From assembly GCA_001939145.1 (NCBI GenBank), contig LSRX01000286.1, forward strand, positions 180,506 to 244,505: 64,000 bases of DNA, written 5' to 3'. This DNA is from Symbiodinium microadriaticum. Lineage: Eukaryota; Sar; Dinophyceae; Suessiales; Symbiodiniaceae. The notes beneath the pieces are model-generated. The model made no database searches. It was not told the DNA's origin and saw nothing but the letters and a program-made list of their open reading frames with translations. Below, in pieces: positions 61,558 to 64,000 of this stretch; within the stretch, counting starts at the first letter, position 1, and each line of letters opens with the position of its first letter. The position numbers and the translations under genes are program-made.

Positions 61558-64000
61558 TCACACTGCTTGAAAACTTCCTTCATCTTTTAGACTGCTTCGG
61601 AACGGGATCTTGTACGTGCCGTTGATCTGGTTCCACCACTTCTTGGGACACATCGGTTTAGTTAAGACGTCAGCTAACTGATATTCGGTGGGGATCCACT
61701 GCAACGGCAACTGACCCTGGTTCCTCTCGCGATGAAGGATTTGCCTAATCGCTGCAAGATCGATTGCTAATCGTTTATCTGTCGGTGTCCTTGGGACACC
61801 AACACGATGCAAGTGATCATATAACGATCGACAATCAGTGAGGCATTTCAAATGACGTCCTTCAAGCTGCTCAACTTTCTGTAAGGGTCCTCGGAGTAGG
61901 GTCATGAAGACAGATCTGACATATTGGCCTTGTTCCAATCCTTCACAGCATGCGATGGATTCTGCCGCGAAAGTCGATCGGCAGACCCGTTTCGCTGTAG
62001 AGGATTTCCAGTCCAGAATGTTGCATCTGCTTCCGTTCATCATCTTGTCGGTGTCGGTGACAAGAACAAGAATTCCGTACTGGCTGGCAACCCTTGTGCT
62101 GGCTCTCTTGGCTTTCCGAACCTGGTAGTCGCTGGGGACTTCATTGATGTACCCCTTCTCGTGGTCCTCTTGAGAGAGACGGAAACCATCTTCTCCTTCT
62201 AGCGGTACGACGTTCGCCCAAGATGAGTCGTGGAAGACCATCAGCATCGGGTCGTTGAGGTCAATCTTGGTGAACTTGAGTCCTTCCTCCTTAAAGTTGT
62301 AGGCCTTGCGCGATGCCGCGTTGGTGAACTTCAGGTCCTCAACCGAGGGGGCTTTCTGCATCTGCTGGGCGATTGACACAGATACTTGTAGGTCTGGCCT
62401 GGACTGCACGGCAAGCCAGGATAGTCCTCCTATGAGGCTCTGGTTGTCAACGGCCTGGTCCTTCGTTGCTCCTTCTTGATCTAGTTGGGTCTTGTCGAAC
62501 TCTATCGTGAAGAGGCGAGTGGCTGCATACGAAGTCTGGGTCACCTCTACGCAGTCCGCCCGGATCTCGAAGTGGGACCCAATGTAGTCGAAGTTGTTCT
62601 CCTCCCATTCTTCTATAGGTAGGACCTGACTGAGAACCTCTCTCAGCTTAACGGCCAGACTGCGTGGTCCCACAACAAGTAGGTCGTCCACATGGATGCA
62701 CAGGTAGGCCTGAGGGCATCCATCCCTGTCGTTCTCTGGGACAAGGTAGTAGACGCACGGGTCCAGGGCGCAGGCGGTGAGACGTAGGTATCCGTCGTGA
62801 CTTGGGACACGCACTGTGTCAACCAATCTTTGAACTTCTTCCCACCAACCCCGCGGTGAATCTGGAAGGCCGAATATACCCTTGGTGACCTGGAAGATGG
62901 CGCCCGGTGTCATCCCTTGAATGCCCGAACGTGGCTGCTTCATGAACAACGTCCTCTGAAGTGGCTGTCCGTTGAGGAAGGCGGCATTGACATCACCTGC
63001 GCATGCAATCCAAGGGTCTGGGTCTTCAAGGTGGCATGCCAAAATCTGCATCAACACAAGAACCGAAAGCCGGCTGACCGTCGGGGCGTCGGTGACAAGG
63101 AGGGGGATGTCTGGATCCTTGTGTCCTCCTATAATCAGGCGGGCCTTTGGTCGCCAAGCAATGTCCTTGTTGCCACGTCTTTTGGCATAGTTTTTGTCTT
63201 TATAGGCCCATCTCGATGTCAACACTCGCTCTGGCGGTACTGTACGTAGCACCTCGGTAGTCTCCTCGAGCGTAAGCATGCGTAGTGCTTCATGATCGAG
63301 ATGCTCCTTGATCTGCTTGCGCTCTGCCTCTTTGAAGGCAGCATGCTGTTCTGGCGGTATGTGTCTCCACGGAAGTTCTTTTTCGTATTGCTTTTCGCGA
63401 GATCTCTCGGTGGTAGCGATCTTCATCATGTGAGCCTCATACGGCTCTGTTCCCGGCGGTTTGCTTTTCTTCCGCCTCCGTCGTCCCTCTGGTCCGTAGG
63501 AAGACGATGGTCCGGTCGGCGGGCCGGGCATCTCGGTGTCCTCGTTCGGTAGGTCGTGCTCGAAGCGGGGCTCTTCGATGTCCAGCTCCACATCCAGGTC
63601 CTCCATTTCTTGATCTCCTGGTTCAGGCTCTCGGGGATGTTCGGGAGTAGTGTAGTTGCCAGGATCGTCGGGGTCGGCGAAGAGCAACGTCTCGAGGTCT
63701 TGTCGTGTGACCCGCGAAGAGAAAAGGCTTCCAAGCTCTTCGGCCGTACTTGGTCGCATGTGCTCTTCTGCGACAAGATGACACCGTCCACCATAACTGA
63801 TCCACCAATTTCCTCCGTCGTTCCCGAGAATAAGCCCGGGTCCTTTCCATTGTCCTCGCTTGGAAGTTGTACCAGACTTGCCGAGACGGTAGAAGCACAC
63901 CATTTCTCCGATCGCGTAACTTCCCTTTTTCACACGCGCTCGCTGTATGAGACCCTTCCTGAGCTTGACGTCAACTTGCGACCTGTAGAAGGCAATCCTC
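61558..64000 (-). CDS. pol: Ty1/copia retrotransposon polyprotein, 3' part (integrase end, RT, RNase H)
   Basis: One open frame from the window edge to TGA at 61,558. It continues upstream past the GTG at 63,933 with no stop, so the 5' part (gag, protease, integrase core) is off the window. Counting from that GTG: residues 12-68 are the integrase C-terminal segment (MVCFYRLGKSGTTSKRGQWK, then WWISYGGRCHLVAEEHMRP); 85-165 a charged linker; about 225-470 the copia reverse transcriptase, with GDVNAAFLNG (catalytic D314) and HVDDLL (D416, D417); about 560-760 RNase H with HDSSWA (D569), AAES (E658), DCRS (D700) and the copia-typical ADVLTKP near 754-760. No frameshift or stop in the visible 814 codons and all catalytic acidic residues are present, so this copy is recent. 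It is oriented opposite to the MORN gene. Copia elements encode the enzymes for their own reverse transcription and integration. Confidence 0.95.
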   Translation of the reverse strand, partial: RIAFYRSQVDVKLRKGLIQRARVKKGSYAIGEMVCFYRLGKSGTTSKRGQWKGPGLILGNDGGNWWISYGGRCHLVAEEHMRPSTAEELGSLFSSRVTRQDLETLLFADPDDPGNYTTPEHPREPEPGDQEMEDLDVELDIEEPRFEHDLPNEDTEMPGPPTGPSSSYGPEGRRRRKKSKPPGTEPYEAHMMKIATTERSREKQYEKELPWRHIPPEQHAAFKEAERKQIKEHLDHEALRMLTLEETTEVLRTVPPERVLTSRWAYKDKNYAKRRGNKDIAWRPKARLIIGGHKDPDIPLLVTDAPTVSRLSVLVLMQILACHLEDPDPWIACAGDVNAAFLNGQPLQRTLFMKQPRSGIQGMTPGAIFQVTKGIFGLPDSPRGWWEEVQRLVDTVRVPSHDGYLRLTACALDPCVYYLVPENDRDGCPQAYLCIHVDDLLVVGPRSLAVKLREVLSQVLPIEEWEENNFDYIGSHFEIRADCVEVTQTSYAATRLFTIEFDKTQLDQEGATKDQAVDNQSLIGGLSWLAVQSRPDLQVSVSIAQQMQKAPSVEDLKFTNAASRKAYNFKEEGLKFTKIDLNDPMLMVFHDSSWANVVPLEGEDGFRLSQEDHEKGYINEVPSDYQVRKAKRASTRVASQYGILVLVTDTDKMMNGSRCNILDWKSSTAKRVCRSTFAAESIACCEGLEQGQYVRSVFMTLLRGPLQKVEQLEGRHLKCLTDCRSLYDHLHRVGVPRTPTDKRLAIDLAAIRQILHRERNQGQLPLQWIPTEYQLADVLTKPMCPKKWWNQINGTYKIPFRSSLKDEGSFQAV

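Overview
The window looks like nuclear DNA of a dinoflagellate. Three things point that way. Degenerate plant/dinoflagellate-type telomere repeats (TTTAGGG / CCCTAAA) are scattered in both orientations over almost the whole window. The introns of the one gene that can be rebuilt mostly start with GC or GA instead of GT. A Ty1/copia polyprotein of the kind common in dinoflagellate genomes sits at the right edge. No species can be named from this sequence.

Layout. 1-61,440 is a low-density, intron-like landscape: short open stretches of about 25-200 bases lie in a matrix of degenerate telomeric repeats, simple repeats and roughly sixty copies or fragments of short hairpin elements. The hairpins fall into about a dozen sequence families (called A-N here), most about 75-170 bp with terminal inverted repeats. 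42,620-44,370 is an AT-rich island unlike the rest. 26,103-26,908 is a perfect 161-bp tandem array, 29,940-30,640 a large tetranucleotide microsatellite, and 19,613-20,058 a 446-bp non-autonomous transposon. 61,558-64,000 (minus strand) is the 3' part of a copia polyprotein that runs off the window.

Genes. The best supported gene is on the plus strand: nine small exons between 50,376 and 60,747 join in phase into a run of MORN repeats, each exactly 23 residues from tyrosine to tyrosine. Its introns (0.5-2 kb) hold the hairpin elements and telomere-like sequence. This shows what the rest of the window probably is: exons of other plus-strand genes buried in the same kind of intron. A second, weaker phase-consistent chain of four exons lies at 18,923-20,298. 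A 3'-terminal coding fragment at 560-949 and many other islands are listed; for most of them more than one frame is open, so frame and strand are tentative.

The main biological signal is the set of hairpin families sitting in introns, some touching exon ends and some nested in one another. They behave like introner-type or MITE-type elements. Four N positions mark joins in the assembly, and two are flanked by exact duplications that look artefactual.
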